From Candidatus Gastranaerophilales bacterium (lineage in GTDB: Bacteria; Cyanobacteriota; Vampirovibrionia; Gastranaerophilales; Gastranaerophilaceae), in the NCBI GenBank assembly GCA_944323135.1, contig CALURI010000007.1, positions 1 through 64,000 of the forward strand: DNA of 64,000 nucleotides, given 5' to 3'. Positions 15,652-25,761 of the stretch are shown here, piece after piece; position 1 is the stretch's first letter, and every line of letters begins with the position of its first letter. The notes beneath the pieces were generated by a model. It searched no databases and was not told where the DNA came from. It saw only the letters and a list, made by a program, of their open reading frames with translations. A program made the translations under genes and the position numbers.

Positions 15652-16647
15652 CTATAAAATAAGAGCAATAAATGCAGCTACAACCATTGCAGGCCCAAAC
15701 GGCATATAAGTTCTATTTTCAGGATGTTCTCTTAATCCTTTAAAAATTAATATACAAGAAATAATACCGAGTGCTGCAAGTACAATTGCACATATAGTAT
15801 ATAAAACAATGTTATCAACAGTTATTACTCTGTAATTTTGTAATGTATAGAATGTAATGGCAAATAACACAAAAACAGTGAAGGTTATAAGAGTTTTCCA
15901 ATCTTTATTTTTAGCAAGTCCTTTAACAAATATAGGTAAGAATATAATTACCTGAATAAGTACAGACATTGCAAGAACTACAATTAGTGATCTCCAGCCA
16001 AAAATTGAGCCTAAACCTGCAGCAATAAATGTGTCACCTTCTCCGAAAGCTCTTGTCCCCACGATTAAATATCCTGCTCTTGCGCATATTTCAAGAATTA
16101 CAGCACCTAAAAGCATCCCCATAAGTGATATAAATATAGGATTGTTAAGTACAAAGTATTTTGTAAATTCTATAGGAGTGCCGGCTATGTGTGTTTGGAA
16201 TAGTGATACTGCTGTTACGACAATTGCGTATAAAAGACCGACAGCTATTAATGTATATGTATGAATATCATAAACAACTTTTTCTTTAATATCAGTTCCG
16301 GCAATAACAATTAGTAATGATGAAATTACCCAGGCAAATAATGTATCAGCACTTACTCCGAATTTCATAAATAATAATGTAAAAATTATACCTGTTAAAA
16401 GCTCAACAATCGGGTATTGAATGCTGATGTGTTCTTTACAAAATGCACATTTCCCTCTTAATAAGATATATGATAATACCGGTATATTATGCCACCACTT
16501 TAAGGGGTGTTGGCATTTGGGGCATTTTGATGCCGGAAAAACTATTGATTCTTCACTTAATGTCCTTAAAATAACGACATTTAAAAAACTTCCTATACAT
16601 AAACCGATTATAAAAATAAATGTTAAAATAGCAATTAATGCTCCCAT
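15652..16647 (-). CDS. pilD: Prepilin leader peptidase / N-methyltransferase
   Basis: A polytopic membrane aspartic peptidase (A24) that cleaves the Gly-Phe bond of type IV prepilins and pseudopilins and N-methylates the new Phe. The 331 residues include the cytoplasmic zinc-type cysteine region (CPKCQHPLKWWHNIPVLSY and GKCAFC), needed for methyl transfer. The two catalytic Asp regions are GTDIKEKVVYD and GEGDTFIAAGLG. At least seven hydrophobic segments follow. Its substrates should include the GFTLAE prepilins at 20, 36, 42, 44 and 54 kb. It is 15 bp downstream of a SigF-like gene, so pilus control and processing are probably co-expressed. Confidence 0.94.
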   Translation of the reverse strand: MGALIAILTFIFIIGLCIGSFLNVVILRTLSEESIVFPASKCPKCQHPLKWWHNIPVLSYILLRGKCAFCKEHISIQYPIVELLTGIIFTLLFMKFGVSADTLFAWVISSLLIVIAGTDIKEKVVYDIHTYTLIAVGLLYAIVVTAVSLFQTHIAGTPIEFTKYFVLNNPIFISLMGMLLGAVILEICARAGYLIVGTRAFGEGDTFIAAGLGSIFGWRSLIVVLAMSVLIQVIIFLPIFVKGLAKNKDWKTLITFTVFVLFAITFYTLQNYRVITVDNIVLYTICAIVLAALGIISCILIFKGLREHPENRTYMPFGPAMVVAAFIALIL

Positions 16648-16662
16648 TTTTGATGTCTCCTT

Positions 16663-17466
16663 TTAGTTTTCATCTTTAGATGTAATGATTTCATACATTT
16701 TGCTTAAAGCTTTTTTTAATCTTCTTGAAACTTGCATTTGAGAAATATTTATTCTTTCCGAAATTTCCCGCTGGTTCAAATCTTGGTAGTAACTCATTTC
16801 AATGATTTCTTGTAAATCTTTCGGAAGTTTTTTTATAGCTGCGGCAAGCATCATTTTGTTTTCGTAAGCGTTCATGAATTCCTGATAATCACCTGCCGGA
16901 ATTTTATCGATTAGGGTTAAATCATCGTCATCAACTGTTGAGATTGCTTGATCAAGAGAAAGTGTACTTTTACAAAGCTCAATCTCCATTACTTCGTGAA
17001 TTTTTTCAACAGAAACTCCTACAATATCCGCAATTTGTTCTTCTGACGGATCTTCAATTCCTTTTTCTTTAAGTTGTTTTACGGCTGAACTTATTTTAAA
17101 AACAAGTTCTTGTAATTCTCTTGGAGCTTTTATCATTGAAGCTTTATCTCGCAAATAATGTTTAATTTCTCCTCTGATAAAATAAGATGCGTAAGTTCTA
17201 AATTTTGTATTTTTTTCAGGGTTAAAAAATTCAATAGCTTTAATTAAGCCTATTGAACCTACCTGAATTAAGTCTTCATTTGAAATTCCGGATTGCGCGG
17301 AAATGTTTCCTGCAATTTTTTTTACAAGATACATTCCGTTTTCCACAATATTAATATGGAGCATACGTTTTTTCTTCTCATCAGTACAATTTTTGTACGT
17401 AAGAAGTTGCTCGTCCAAATCTTCTATAGTTTGTTTTTCTTTACTCTCCAACAAATTATTCTCCAA
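16663..17466 (-). CDS. RNA polymerase sigma factor, SigF/SigB-like (group 3)
   Basis: A 267-residue alternative sigma factor with region 2 (NISNEDLIQVGSIGLIKAIEFF-like, RTYASYFIRGEIKHYLRD), region 3 (DPSEEQIADIVGVSVEKIHEV) and region 4 (SYYQDLNQREISERINISQMQVSRRLKKAL). The AQS/EDLIQVGxIGL and IRGEIKHYLRD segments place it with the SigB/SigF/SigG branch. In cyanobacteria SigF controls type IV pilus genes and motility. The direct linkage to pilD, 15 bp downstream, is consistent with that role here. No anti-sigma gene is adjacent. Confidence 0.85.
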   Translation of the reverse strand: MENNLLESKEKQTIEDLDEQLLTYKNCTDEKKKRMLHINIVENGMYLVKKIAGNISAQSGISNEDLIQVGSIGLIKAIEFFNPEKNTKFRTYASYFIRGEIKHYLRDKASMIKAPRELQELVFKISSAVKQLKEKGIEDPSEEQIADIVGVSVEKIHEVMEIELCKSTLSLDQAISTVDDDDLTLIDKIPAGDYQEFMNAYENKMMLAAAIKKLPKDLQEIIEMSYYQDLNQREISERINISQMQVSRRLKKALSKMYEIITSKDEN

Positions 17467-17579
17467 TATTATTAGTATTATAACATAATATTTTTATTTT
17501 AGAAATCATTAAATTTATGTAATAATTTAACGGCATGTAAAATTTTTGTGCTACGATATAAAAATAACGGAGTGAAAAA

Positions 17580-17861
17580 ATGATTACTATTAAAGATGTA
17601 GAGCATGTTGCAAAACTGGCAAGACTTGAATTAACAGAAGAAGAAAAAGAATTATATACAAAACAATTAGGTGATGTTTTAAAGTATGTTGACCAGATGA
17701 ATGAGGTTGATACTTCAAATGTTAAACCTATGTGTCAGGTTATTGATTTTTGTAATGTAATGAGAGAAGATAAAGTCGTACAGGAAATTAGTAAAGAAGA
17801 ATTAATGGCAAATGGCCCTGAAGTTGAAGACGGCTTTTTTAAGGTTCCTAAAATTAACTAA
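17580..17861 (+). CDS. gatC: Aspartyl/glutamyl-tRNA amidotransferase subunit C
   Basis: The small subunit of GatCAB, which converts Glu-tRNA-Gln (and Asp-tRNA-Asn) to the amide form. The 93 residues match the family throughout: DVEHVAKLARLELTEEEK at the start, LGDVLKYVDQMNEVDTSNV in the middle, and a C-terminal EVEDGFFKVPKI. CGGAG lies 7 nt before the ATG. gatA and gatB are not adjacent. A 150-bp gap without clear features separates it from pyrG. Confidence 0.95.
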   Translation: MITIKDVEHVAKLARLELTEEEKELYTKQLGDVLKYVDQMNEVDTSNVKPMCQVIDFCNVMREDKVVQEISKEELMANGPEVEDGFFKVPKIN

Positions 17862-18011
17862 AATCAATATTTTAGTTTTTTAATAGTAAGGGGTTACATA
17901 TATAAAACAAATTAATTAATACTGATTCATACAGAATATAGTTTTATTTATGCATTGAGTTGTATGGGGTAAAGTTGATATTATAAAATTTGTATTGTTG
18001 GAAAGGGATAA

Positions 18012-19610
<1,599 letters not shown>

Positions 19611-19624
19611 AATGTTTAAACCAT

Positions 19625-19659
19625 AAAAAAACTTTCTAATTTATTTAGAAAGTTTTTTT
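19625..19659. terminator. Bidirectional terminator, pyrG / prepilin
   Basis: A7-CTTTCTAA pairs with TTAGAAAG-T7 between convergent pyrG and the prepilin gene that ends at 19664. Confidence 0.88.
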
Positions 19660-19663
19660 ATTA

Positions 19664-20580
19664 TTATTTCCCTCTGACAAAATCATGCCAGTAATCTTTA
19701 CCGGATTCTGTCGGGTGTTGGTTTATAAGTGCATAATTTGAACAAGTAAGTTGCAATATCCTATCTGAAGTATATTTGCAATAGTCTTTTGTAGATATAG
19801 TACAGTTTCCATCGTATGACGTACAACTTGGATTATTTTTATGCTCTTGTCCCCAAGGAATAACATATCCGTCTGTCGTAAACATAAATACAAAGTAATC
19901 TTGCCCGTATCGGTTCGGAGCTTTTTCACCGTTAATATCAATGCAAACTTTAGGTCCATTATTTCCTAAATTTGGTAGATCATCAAAGCCAATAACTCTC
20001 CCTTGAGAATCCCAGAAAAAGCCGCTTACATTACAGTTAGAAGCATACGTTTTATTCCCTGTAATACCTTTCCACTTATAAGGTGAAGCTCCTATTGTAT
20101 TCCCTTCTTCATCTGTTGAATCCCATTTTAAATCTGACTTTTTTAAAACAGCATTAAATTCTTTTTGGAATTCTTTGAATGTCTTTGTAGATGTATAAGT
20201 TGCCGCATATTCACTGACAGAGATTCCATTGTGTACTTGAAACATCTTAGCTGCTTGATTTAAATCTGAATATGCTGCTTTTAACTGATTTTGTAAAACC
20301 ATATATTTGTAATTTGCAATTAACGAAGGCATTGTCATTGCAGCAACAACACCAATAATACCAAGCGTAATTAACACCTCAGCAAGAGTAAATCCAAAAT
20401 GTCGTGTTGTATTCTTTTTCAAGTTAAAAAAATCTCTCTCAATGTGATGCATAACTTTATTATACATCTTTATAATGTTAATGTAAAGTTTATAATCACA
20501 AAAAATTCTAAAATCTTGAAAACCATTGTCTAATATGCATTTTTCGGGGGGGGGGCGATTCTCAGCTCTTCTCTATTCAT
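19664..20580 (-). CDS. Prepilin-like protein, copy 1, behind an out-of-frame poly-C tract
   Basis: A type IV pilin/pseudopilin-like protein. The class III leader ends FG before FTLAEVLITLGIIGVVAAMTM (the transmembrane assembly helix with Glu at +5). A roughly 200-residue periplasmic domain with several cysteines follows. The frame is open from an internal ATG at 20467, which has no good RBS. A better start, ATG 20580, has AGGAGG 7 nt before it and a TTGACA-N17-AATAAT promoter, but the ten C at 20555-20546 put it out of frame (stop after 16 codons). With 11 C the frame runs uninterrupted through all 38 codons to 20467 with no stop. See the phase-variation finding. Cleavage by PilD is expected. 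Confidence 0.8.
20546..20555 (-). repeat. Poly-C tract (10) in the start region of prepilin copy 1
   Basis: Ten consecutive G on the plus strand, 25 nt into the frame that opens at ATG 20580. Eleven would join that ATG in frame to the prepilin; ten does not. Confidence 0.9.
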
Positions 20581-20614
20581 AATATTGCCTCCTTTTATAT
20601 AAATCTCTGTATTT

Positions 20615-20643
20615 ATTATTTATAATATTTTGATTTTTGTCAA
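20615..20643 (-). promoter_or_regulatory. Promoter of prepilin copy 1
   Basis: Minus strand TTGACA (20643-20638), 17-bp spacer, AATAAT (20620-20615), identical in layout to the other three tract-bearing prepilins. The -35 box overlaps the stop codon of the HD-GYP gene. Confidence 0.75.
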
Positions 20644-21422
20644 GATATCGCCTGTGTATTTGTTACGGTATTATTTGCATAGTTCACAAGAGCTTTGAAT
20701 ACAAAAGGATGGAGTTTTCCTTCTTTTACATCTTGATAAATTATGGTTAAAGCTTCTTTTGGATTCATAAGGGCTTTATATGTGCGGGTTTCTGTTAAAG
20801 CTGAATATTTATCTGCTGTTGATAAAATTTGTAAGTCTAAATCGGCATTAAAATCATTGCCAACCAAAGGATAACCTGTTTTTTGTGCATTCTGGTGATG
20901 ATTTCTTATTAGATTTAATGTCTTCTTATCAAGGTTTGTGTTTTTTAGTAATTCATAGCTAAGTTGTGAATGCTTATGCATTATTTGGGTTTCAGCCTCA
21001 CTAAGTTTAGCAGGTTTGTTCAAAATTTCACGCGGAATAAAAACTTTGCCAAGGTCGTGTAGGTAAGCTGCAGATTCAATGGCTTGAGAGTTTACTTTTG
21101 TTTGTAGTGAAAAAGGAAGATTTTGCGTAATCCCTATACAAATATTTTTTGTATCTGTTGCATGATGTGCTAAAAGTTGTTCTAATTCCTGCATATTTAA
21201 ATTTAATTCAGGGTTAAAATCTTTTACAAGATTTTTTATTTTAGGATTTGCATTAATCATTTTTCTGATAGCAGTTTCTGATGTGTATCTTTCAAGTGAA
21301 TAACTTTCAAATTTGTCAGAGTATAAGTCGCCGGAAAATACTGCGCTAAATTTATTACGGTTGATATAAATATTTGGTTGTATTGCGCCCACACCAAGCG
21401 CTTTAGAAATTTCCAATCCCAT
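20640..21422 (-). CDS. HD-GYP domain protein, putative c-di-GMP phosphodiesterase
   Basis: The 260-residue protein has an N-terminal region of about 85 residues and an HD-GYP domain. Its key residues are visible: HHATDT, the metal site LHDLGKVFIP, KHSQLSYELL, and HHQNAQKTGYP, which contains the GYP signature. Such domains linearise cyclic di-GMP. The N-terminus contains FSAVFSGD, resembling the short F-x-G element found near the N-terminus of several other cytosolic proteins here. It is transcribed towards prepilin copy 1, whose promoter starts at this gene's stop codon, so pili and c-di-GMP turnover are physically linked. Confidence 0.85.
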   Translation of the reverse strand: MGLEISKALGVGAIQPNIYINRNKFSAVFSGDLYSDKFESYSLERYTSETAIRKMINANPKIKNLVKDFNPELNLNMQELEQLLAHHATDTKNICIGITQNLPFSLQTKVNSQAIESAAYLHDLGKVFIPREILNKPAKLSEAETQIMHKHSQLSYELLKNTNLDKKTLNLIRNHHQNAQKTGYPLVGNDFNADLDLQILSTADKYSALTETRTYKALMNPKEALTIIYQDVKEGKLHPFVFKALVNYANNTVTNTQAIS

Positions 21423-21590
21423 TAGACTTTTTACACTATAAATTTACTACACTACTGCTATATATTTATAAAGTGTTTTTTTATTTGAAAATTGTCTTTA
21501 AAATAGTACATGTGTACAATTTTTAACAAATTTGGATTAAATATATGTAAAGAATAATTTTTTTCTTATTGCGTGTGTTATTATAAAGAT

Positions 21591-22541
21591 ATGAAAGATA
21601 TAAAAAATGTTTTGATATGCGGTATAGGAGCTGTAGGCAGTATTTATGCCAACAAAATACAAAATTATGATACTGAAAGTTTAAGAGTTTTAGTTGATAA
21701 AAAACGATATGAAAAATATCTTAATAATCCGATAATTTTTAATGGTAAAGAGTTAAATTTTAATTATGTTTTGCCTGATAATAAAGATTTTAAGGCTGAT
21801 TTGATTATAATAGCCACAAAATACGACGGTTTATTGGATGTAATTGAAAATATTAAAAATTTTGTTCAGGAAGATACTGTTATAATGGCACTTTTAAACG
21901 GTGTTACAAGTGAAAAAATTATTACGCAAACTTATGGTCGTGATAAACTTTTATATTCCTATTTTATAGGTCATAGTGCTATAAGAAACGGCAGAAATGT
22001 AATTCATGATGATGTTAATACAATTGTATACGGCTCTGAAAATTCTGCTGATTTTGAAAATGTGCAAAGGGTAAAAGAATATTTTGAACGTGTCGGTATA
22101 AATTACAAAATTCCTGATGATATAATACATTCTCTGTGGCTGAAATTTATGCTTAATGTCGCTGCAAATCAGACAACTGCAATTTTAAGACTCACTTTTG
22201 GCGAGATGCTTGAAAATGATAAATGTATGGAATTTGCTGTTAATTTAATGAAAGAAGTCCAGCTAATAGCAAAAGCAGAAGGTGTAAAAAATACTGATAT
22301 AATGATTGAAGAAACAATTGAAAATTTAAATAAAATGATTCCTGAAGGTAAAACATCAATGCTCCAAGATGTTGAAGCCGGAAGAAAAACAGAAGTTGAA
22401 ATGTTTGCAGGAACGATAATTAAACTCGGATTAGAATACGGTATTGCAACTCCTTATAATAAAATTATAAAAGAGATGATTGAGATTATTCACAAGAAGC
22501 AAGATATAAATAAACCAAAACAATTGCTTAATATTTCTTAA
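21591..22541 (+). CDS. panE: Ketopantoate reductase family protein (PanE/ApbA)
   Basis: An NADPH-dependent 2-hydroxyacid reductase that would make pantoate for coenzyme A. The 316 residues begin with the Rossmann motif LICGIGAVGSIYA. They include the family's MALLNGVTSEKII segment and the catalytic-domain motif LWLKFMLNVAANQTTAI with the conserved Lys/Asn. SMLQDVEAGRKTEVEMFAG at the end is a hallmark of the C-terminal domain. The start at 21591 matches family N-termini; the frame extends upstream to 21573 without support. No RBS is evident. The symbol is tentative, as some PanE homologues act on other 2-ketoacids. Confidence 0.85.
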   Translation: MKDIKNVLICGIGAVGSIYANKIQNYDTESLRVLVDKKRYEKYLNNPIIFNGKELNFNYVLPDNKDFKADLIIIATKYDGLLDVIENIKNFVQEDTVIMALLNGVTSEKIITQTYGRDKLLYSYFIGHSAIRNGRNVIHDDVNTIVYGSENSADFENVQRVKEYFERVGINYKIPDDIIHSLWLKFMLNVAANQTTAILRLTFGEMLENDKCMEFAVNLMKEVQLIAKAEGVKNTDIMIEETIENLNKMIPEGKTSMLQDVEAGRKTEVEMFAGTIIKLGLEYGIATPYNKIIKEMIEIIHKKQDINKPKQLLNIS

Positions 22542-22606
22542 TATAAGGCAATTTTTTCTTATATTTTTTCTTTATTAAATTACGGGGAAATTTATAGGAG
22601 AATATT

Positions 22607-23380
22607 ATGGTTGAAAAAATTTCAAAACAACAAGCTTATTACAATTCTGTTATGGCTAAACTGCCGGAAGTAAAGAATAAAAGTGTTCATACCGTCAGAA
22701 AAGGAGAAACTTTGTGGAATTTGGCAAGAAAGAATTTAAATAAGAAAAAAGTTACAAACAATGAGATTAATAATAGAATGCTTTTAATCGCAAAGCTTAA
22801 TAATATGGATTCTGTTGAAGATATGAACAATCTTAAAGTAAACCAAAAAATATATCTTCCTTCACAAAATAGTGCAGGTCAGACAGTGCAAAATAATAAA
22901 TCTTCTAGGACAAAAGCCGTTGTGAATAATAAAATAAAACCGGTAATTAAAAAGAATACAAATAAACAACAGGCTCCGGTAAAAACAAGGGTTGTTTCTC
23001 GCAGAACAGATGCAGAACAAAGTGTAAATTCCGCTTTAAAAACTATTAAATATGATAAAACAGTAAAAGTTGAAAAAGTAAATCTATATCTTAGTGATTG
23101 TTATCATGTAAGTAATCAGACTAAATCAAGATTTGGTTCCTTTCTAAATAAAAATAATATGGTTATGTCATTCAGTGTAGGTCAAGACAAAAAAATTAAC
23201 AGTATTTACCTTGAAGATTCTAAAAGAAACTTAAATGTGTACGGATATGATTATAAGATTGATTCAAATGGTACAATCCGCGAAAATCAATATCCTTATA
23301 ATGTTAAAGGAAAACTTTCTAAACAAGAAAATAATCAGTTAAGATTAGAACTGCAAAAAACTGTTAAAAAAGCAAAATAG
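22607..23380 (+). CDS. LysM-domain protein
   Basis: A 257-residue protein with one LysM domain at about residues 29-84 (VHTVRKGETLWNLARKNL ... NLKVNQKIYLPS), a basic Gln/Asn/Lys linker, and a C-terminal domain (residues ~140-250) of unknown type. LysM binds peptidoglycan sugars. There is no obvious signal peptide, so export or cytosolic placement is uncertain. AGGAG lies 8 nt before the ATG. It is monocistronic, with a hairpin after the stop. Confidence 0.78.
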   Translation: MVEKISKQQAYYNSVMAKLPEVKNKSVHTVRKGETLWNLARKNLNKKKVTNNEINNRMLLIAKLNNMDSVEDMNNLKVNQKIYLPSQNSAGQTVQNNKSSRTKAVVNNKIKPVIKKNTNKQQAPVKTRVVSRRTDAEQSVNSALKTIKYDKTVKVEKVNLYLSDCYHVSNQTKSRFGSFLNKNNMVMSFSVGQDKKINSIYLEDSKRNLNVYGYDYKIDSNGTIRENQYPYNVKGKLSKQENNQLRLELQKTVKKAK

Positions 23381-23387
23381 TTTATTT

Positions 23388-23434
23388 AAAATGTAACAGG
23401 ATATTTAAATTTAAAAGTTATCCTGTTGCATTTT
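23388..23434. terminator. Hairpin between convergent LysM and small membrane-protein genes
   Basis: AAAATGTAACAGGATA (23388-23403) pairs with its near-perfect complement (23419-23434). The right arm lies inside the 3' end of the minus-strand gene that stops at 23411. Confidence 0.65.
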
Positions 23435-23644
23435 GTTGTTATAATCAATAGTTTGCTGACGCATATTTTGAATTTCTTCTACTTGCCGGTCAACATGTTC
23501 TTCAACGCTTTCTTTGTTTACTGATGAACCGTTCAAGTTTAATGAAGAAATCCCTTTTATTGAATTTATACCTATTAAAAGAATTACAGATGTTATTAAA
23601 AGACTTATTAATAAATCAATTGCGCCGAATGCTTGTTTTTTCAT
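23411..23644 (-). CDS. Small single-pass membrane protein, unknown
   Basis: A 77-residue protein with basic residues, then one hydrophobic segment (AIDLLISLLITSVILLIGI, residues ~7-26), and a charged, likely coiled-coil tail (EEHVDRQVEEIQNMRQQTIDYN). The start resembles a pilin-type leader (KKQAFG then hydrophobic) but lacks Glu at +5, having Asp at +3. I treat it as a plain anchor. It is the last gene of the rne operon, 10 bp after its neighbour. Confidence 0.6.
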   Translation of the reverse strand: MKKQAFGAIDLLISLLITSVILLIGINSIKGISSLNLNGSSVNKESVEEHVDRQVEEIQNMRQQTIDYNNKMQQDNF

Positions 23645-23654
23645 ATATGTTACC

Positions 23655-23945
23655 TTAGTTTAATTTATTTTTGTTTATGAAAAATTTAATGGCTTCTTCT
23701 GTTGTTTTCGGAGTTTTTAATATTTCATCTTTTATAATATCGTGATTTTTTTTGTCGACAAACATTTTTTTATAGATTTTTAATCCTGCAAAAATCACAA
23801 TTGATGAAAGAATAACTCCGCCCATCGCAAGAGCAAATTTTATAAGAGGGGTTTGTATAACAGCGGTGCGGGTTTGTTCACACAAGCCCGCATTTGCTGT
23901 TAAAAATAATAATGTAAATATTGTATTAAATATTTTATTCTTCAA
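23655..23945 (-). CDS. Small exported/membrane protein, unknown, TTG start
   Basis: The best start is TTG at 23945, preceded by GAGG at 6 nt. This gives MKNKIFNTIFTLLFLTANAG, a good signal peptide with cleavage around GLC. An ATG further upstream (24044) would place 33 very basic residues in front and overlap rne by 110 bp, which is less likely. The 96-residue product has a second hydrophobic segment (IKFALAMGGVILSSIVIFAGL) and a basic cytosolic tail. Its first codons overlap the end of rne, so translation is coupled. No family is recognised. Confidence 0.6.
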   Translation of the reverse strand: MKNKIFNTIFTLLFLTANAGLCEQTRTAVIQTPLIKFALAMGGVILSSIVIFAGLKIYKKMFVDKKNHDIIKDEILKTPKTTEEAIKFFINKNKLN

Positions 23946-25749
23946 CTTTTGCCTCTGTTGTTTCTTTTGTTTTTCTTGTTCGTGTTTTTTTAGCTTTTGA
24001 AGCTCCTCTGTTTGGTCTTCTAGTCTTTTTTGTTTCTTTTTCAATAGGAGGTTCGGTATCAGAATTTGTCGTTATGGAAACTTCTGTCCCTGCTTGTTGT
24101 TGAACTGCTTCTTCCGTATCTTTTGTTTGAGAAGTTGTTTCTGCGGATTTTTTTGCATCAGGTTCTATTGTCGGTTTAATTTCTTCGTTAGGTTTAAGAA
24201 CTGTTTCTGCTGTTTCTATTGTTGTTTCTTTTAAAGTTTCCGGTTCAGTTTTCTTTTCAAATTTATTTTTTCTGCTCCCGCGTTTTTTCCTAGTATCTCG
24301 TTTTTCAGTTTCTTGTACTGCTACAGTAGATGGATTTTCAACTTCGATTTCAGGTATTTGTTGGGTTTCAATTTGTTCTTCAATTTGATTTTCTTGTTGT
24401 GGGGCAGGTTGGTTATTATTGTTTTTGTTTTTATTCTTTTTGAAATTATTTACAGGTAATTTCATTTTTGCCGCTTTTGCTCGATATTCTCCTTCTGCTG
24501 TCGGGGAGGCAAAGTTAAATTCATTCATAAAATAACCTGTACCTTGACAATGCGGACATTTTCTTGTAAATATTTCAGAAAGTGATTGACCTTGTCTGTG
24601 TCTTGTAAGTTCTACAAGACCTAAATCTGAAATCTGTCCTACTTGAGGTTTGGCTTTATCAGGCTCAAGTGCTATTTCAAGTTCTTCAAGCATAGCCAGT
24701 TTATCTGCACGTGACATCATATCAATAAAGTCAACGATAATCATTCCTCCGATATTTCTTAGTCTTAATTGGCGTGCTATTTCATGAACCGCTTCAATGT
24801 TTGTTTTTAAAATCGTTTCATCTTGTGTTGATGAACTTGTGAATTTGCCGCTGTTTACATCAATTACGGTTAACGCTTCTGTTTGTTGGATAAATAAATA
24901 ACCGCCTGAAGGCATATTTACTTTTACATTCAATGCTGCTTTTATTTCTTTATGAATATCTGTTGCAATCAGAAGAGGTTCTGTCCCTTTGTAAAGAGTT
25001 ACTTGAACATTTTTATTCATATGCCAATTTTGCAAAATATTCTGAACTCTTTGCATCGCAAAAGCTGTGTCTACAATAATTTCTTTTACATCTTCAGTGC
25101 AAGCTTCTCTGATAGTTCTGTATAGCAAATCTTGGTCTCTGTATAAAAGATTTGGAGGCGTCATTGTTTCTGCTGCCGTAATGATATTGTTCCATTTTTC
25201 AAGCAGAATTTCTAAGTCTTCTTGAATATCAGCTTCCGATTGCCCTTCTGCTTCAGTTCTTATAATCACACCTACTCCTACAGGTTTTATAAGACTTACT
25301 ACTGATTTTAATCTTGCTCTTTCTTTTGAGTTTTCTATTTTTTTGCTTATGCTTATGCCTGGTTCATTTGGCATTAGGACTAAAAATCTGCCGGGTAAAC
25401 TTATTTCTGTTGTAACCCTAGGGCCTTTGTGACCTGTAGGTTCTTTTACAACTTGTACAATAAGTTTTTGTTTTGGAGAAAGTTTGTCTTTTAGTGCACC
25501 TTTTCCCATAACATCTTGAGCGTGTAAAAAGCCCATTTTGTCAGTGCCGACATTTACAAATGCCGCATCAATACTTGGAAGAATGTTATCAACTGTTGCA
25601 AGATAAACATCTCCTAAAATTACTTCTCCTCTTGAAATAAAAAAGTCGGTTACTTTTCCGTTTTCCATTACTGCGGCAATATTGTCACGTTCAGCAATGA
25701 TGATTTTTTTCTCAACATTTCCGTTTTTGTTGTGTTTGTCGTTTGTCAT
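23935..25749 (-). CDS. rne: Ribonuclease E/G family endoribonuclease
   Basis: A single-strand-specific endonuclease for mRNA decay and rRNA processing. The catalytic half (residues 1-~415) has the S1 domain (ILGDVYLATVDNILPSIDAAFVNVG), the catalytic Asp pair in VIDVNSGKF and IIVDFIDM, and the zinc-link CPHCQGTG. The C-terminal ~190 residues are a disordered, Glu/Lys/Thr-rich arm ending in a basic stretch (KKTRRPNRGASKAKK). In cyanobacterial RNase E a basic C-terminal motif binds PNPase; pnp is present at 51.5-53.7 kb, but the motif is not identical. It lies 12 bp after the radical-SAM gene. Confidence 0.93.
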   Translation of the reverse strand: MTNDKHNKNGNVEKKIIIAERDNIAAVMENGKVTDFFISRGEVILGDVYLATVDNILPSIDAAFVNVGTDKMGFLHAQDVMGKGALKDKLSPKQKLIVQVVKEPTGHKGPRVTTEISLPGRFLVLMPNEPGISISKKIENSKERARLKSVVSLIKPVGVGVIIRTEAEGQSEADIQEDLEILLEKWNNIITAAETMTPPNLLYRDQDLLYRTIREACTEDVKEIIVDTAFAMQRVQNILQNWHMNKNVQVTLYKGTEPLLIATDIHKEIKAALNVKVNMPSGGYLFIQQTEALTVIDVNSGKFTSSSTQDETILKTNIEAVHEIARQLRLRNIGGMIIVDFIDMMSRADKLAMLEELEIALEPDKAKPQVGQISDLGLVELTRHRQGQSLSEIFTRKCPHCQGTGYFMNEFNFASPTAEGEYRAKAAKMKLPVNNFKKNKNKNNNNQPAPQQENQIEEQIETQQIPEIEVENPSTVAVQETEKRDTRKKRGSRKNKFEKKTEPETLKETTIETAETVLKPNEEIKPTIEPDAKKSAETTSQTKDTEEAVQQQAGTEVSITTNSDTEPPIEKETKKTRRPNRGASKAKKTRTRKTKETTEAKVEE

Positions 25750-25761
25750 AAATAAAATCCT

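Noticed and set aside
23411-23644. Additional prepilin
   Set aside because: The KKQAFG-hydrophobic start is suggestive, but the essential Glu at +5 is missing and the mature part would be a coiled coil only.
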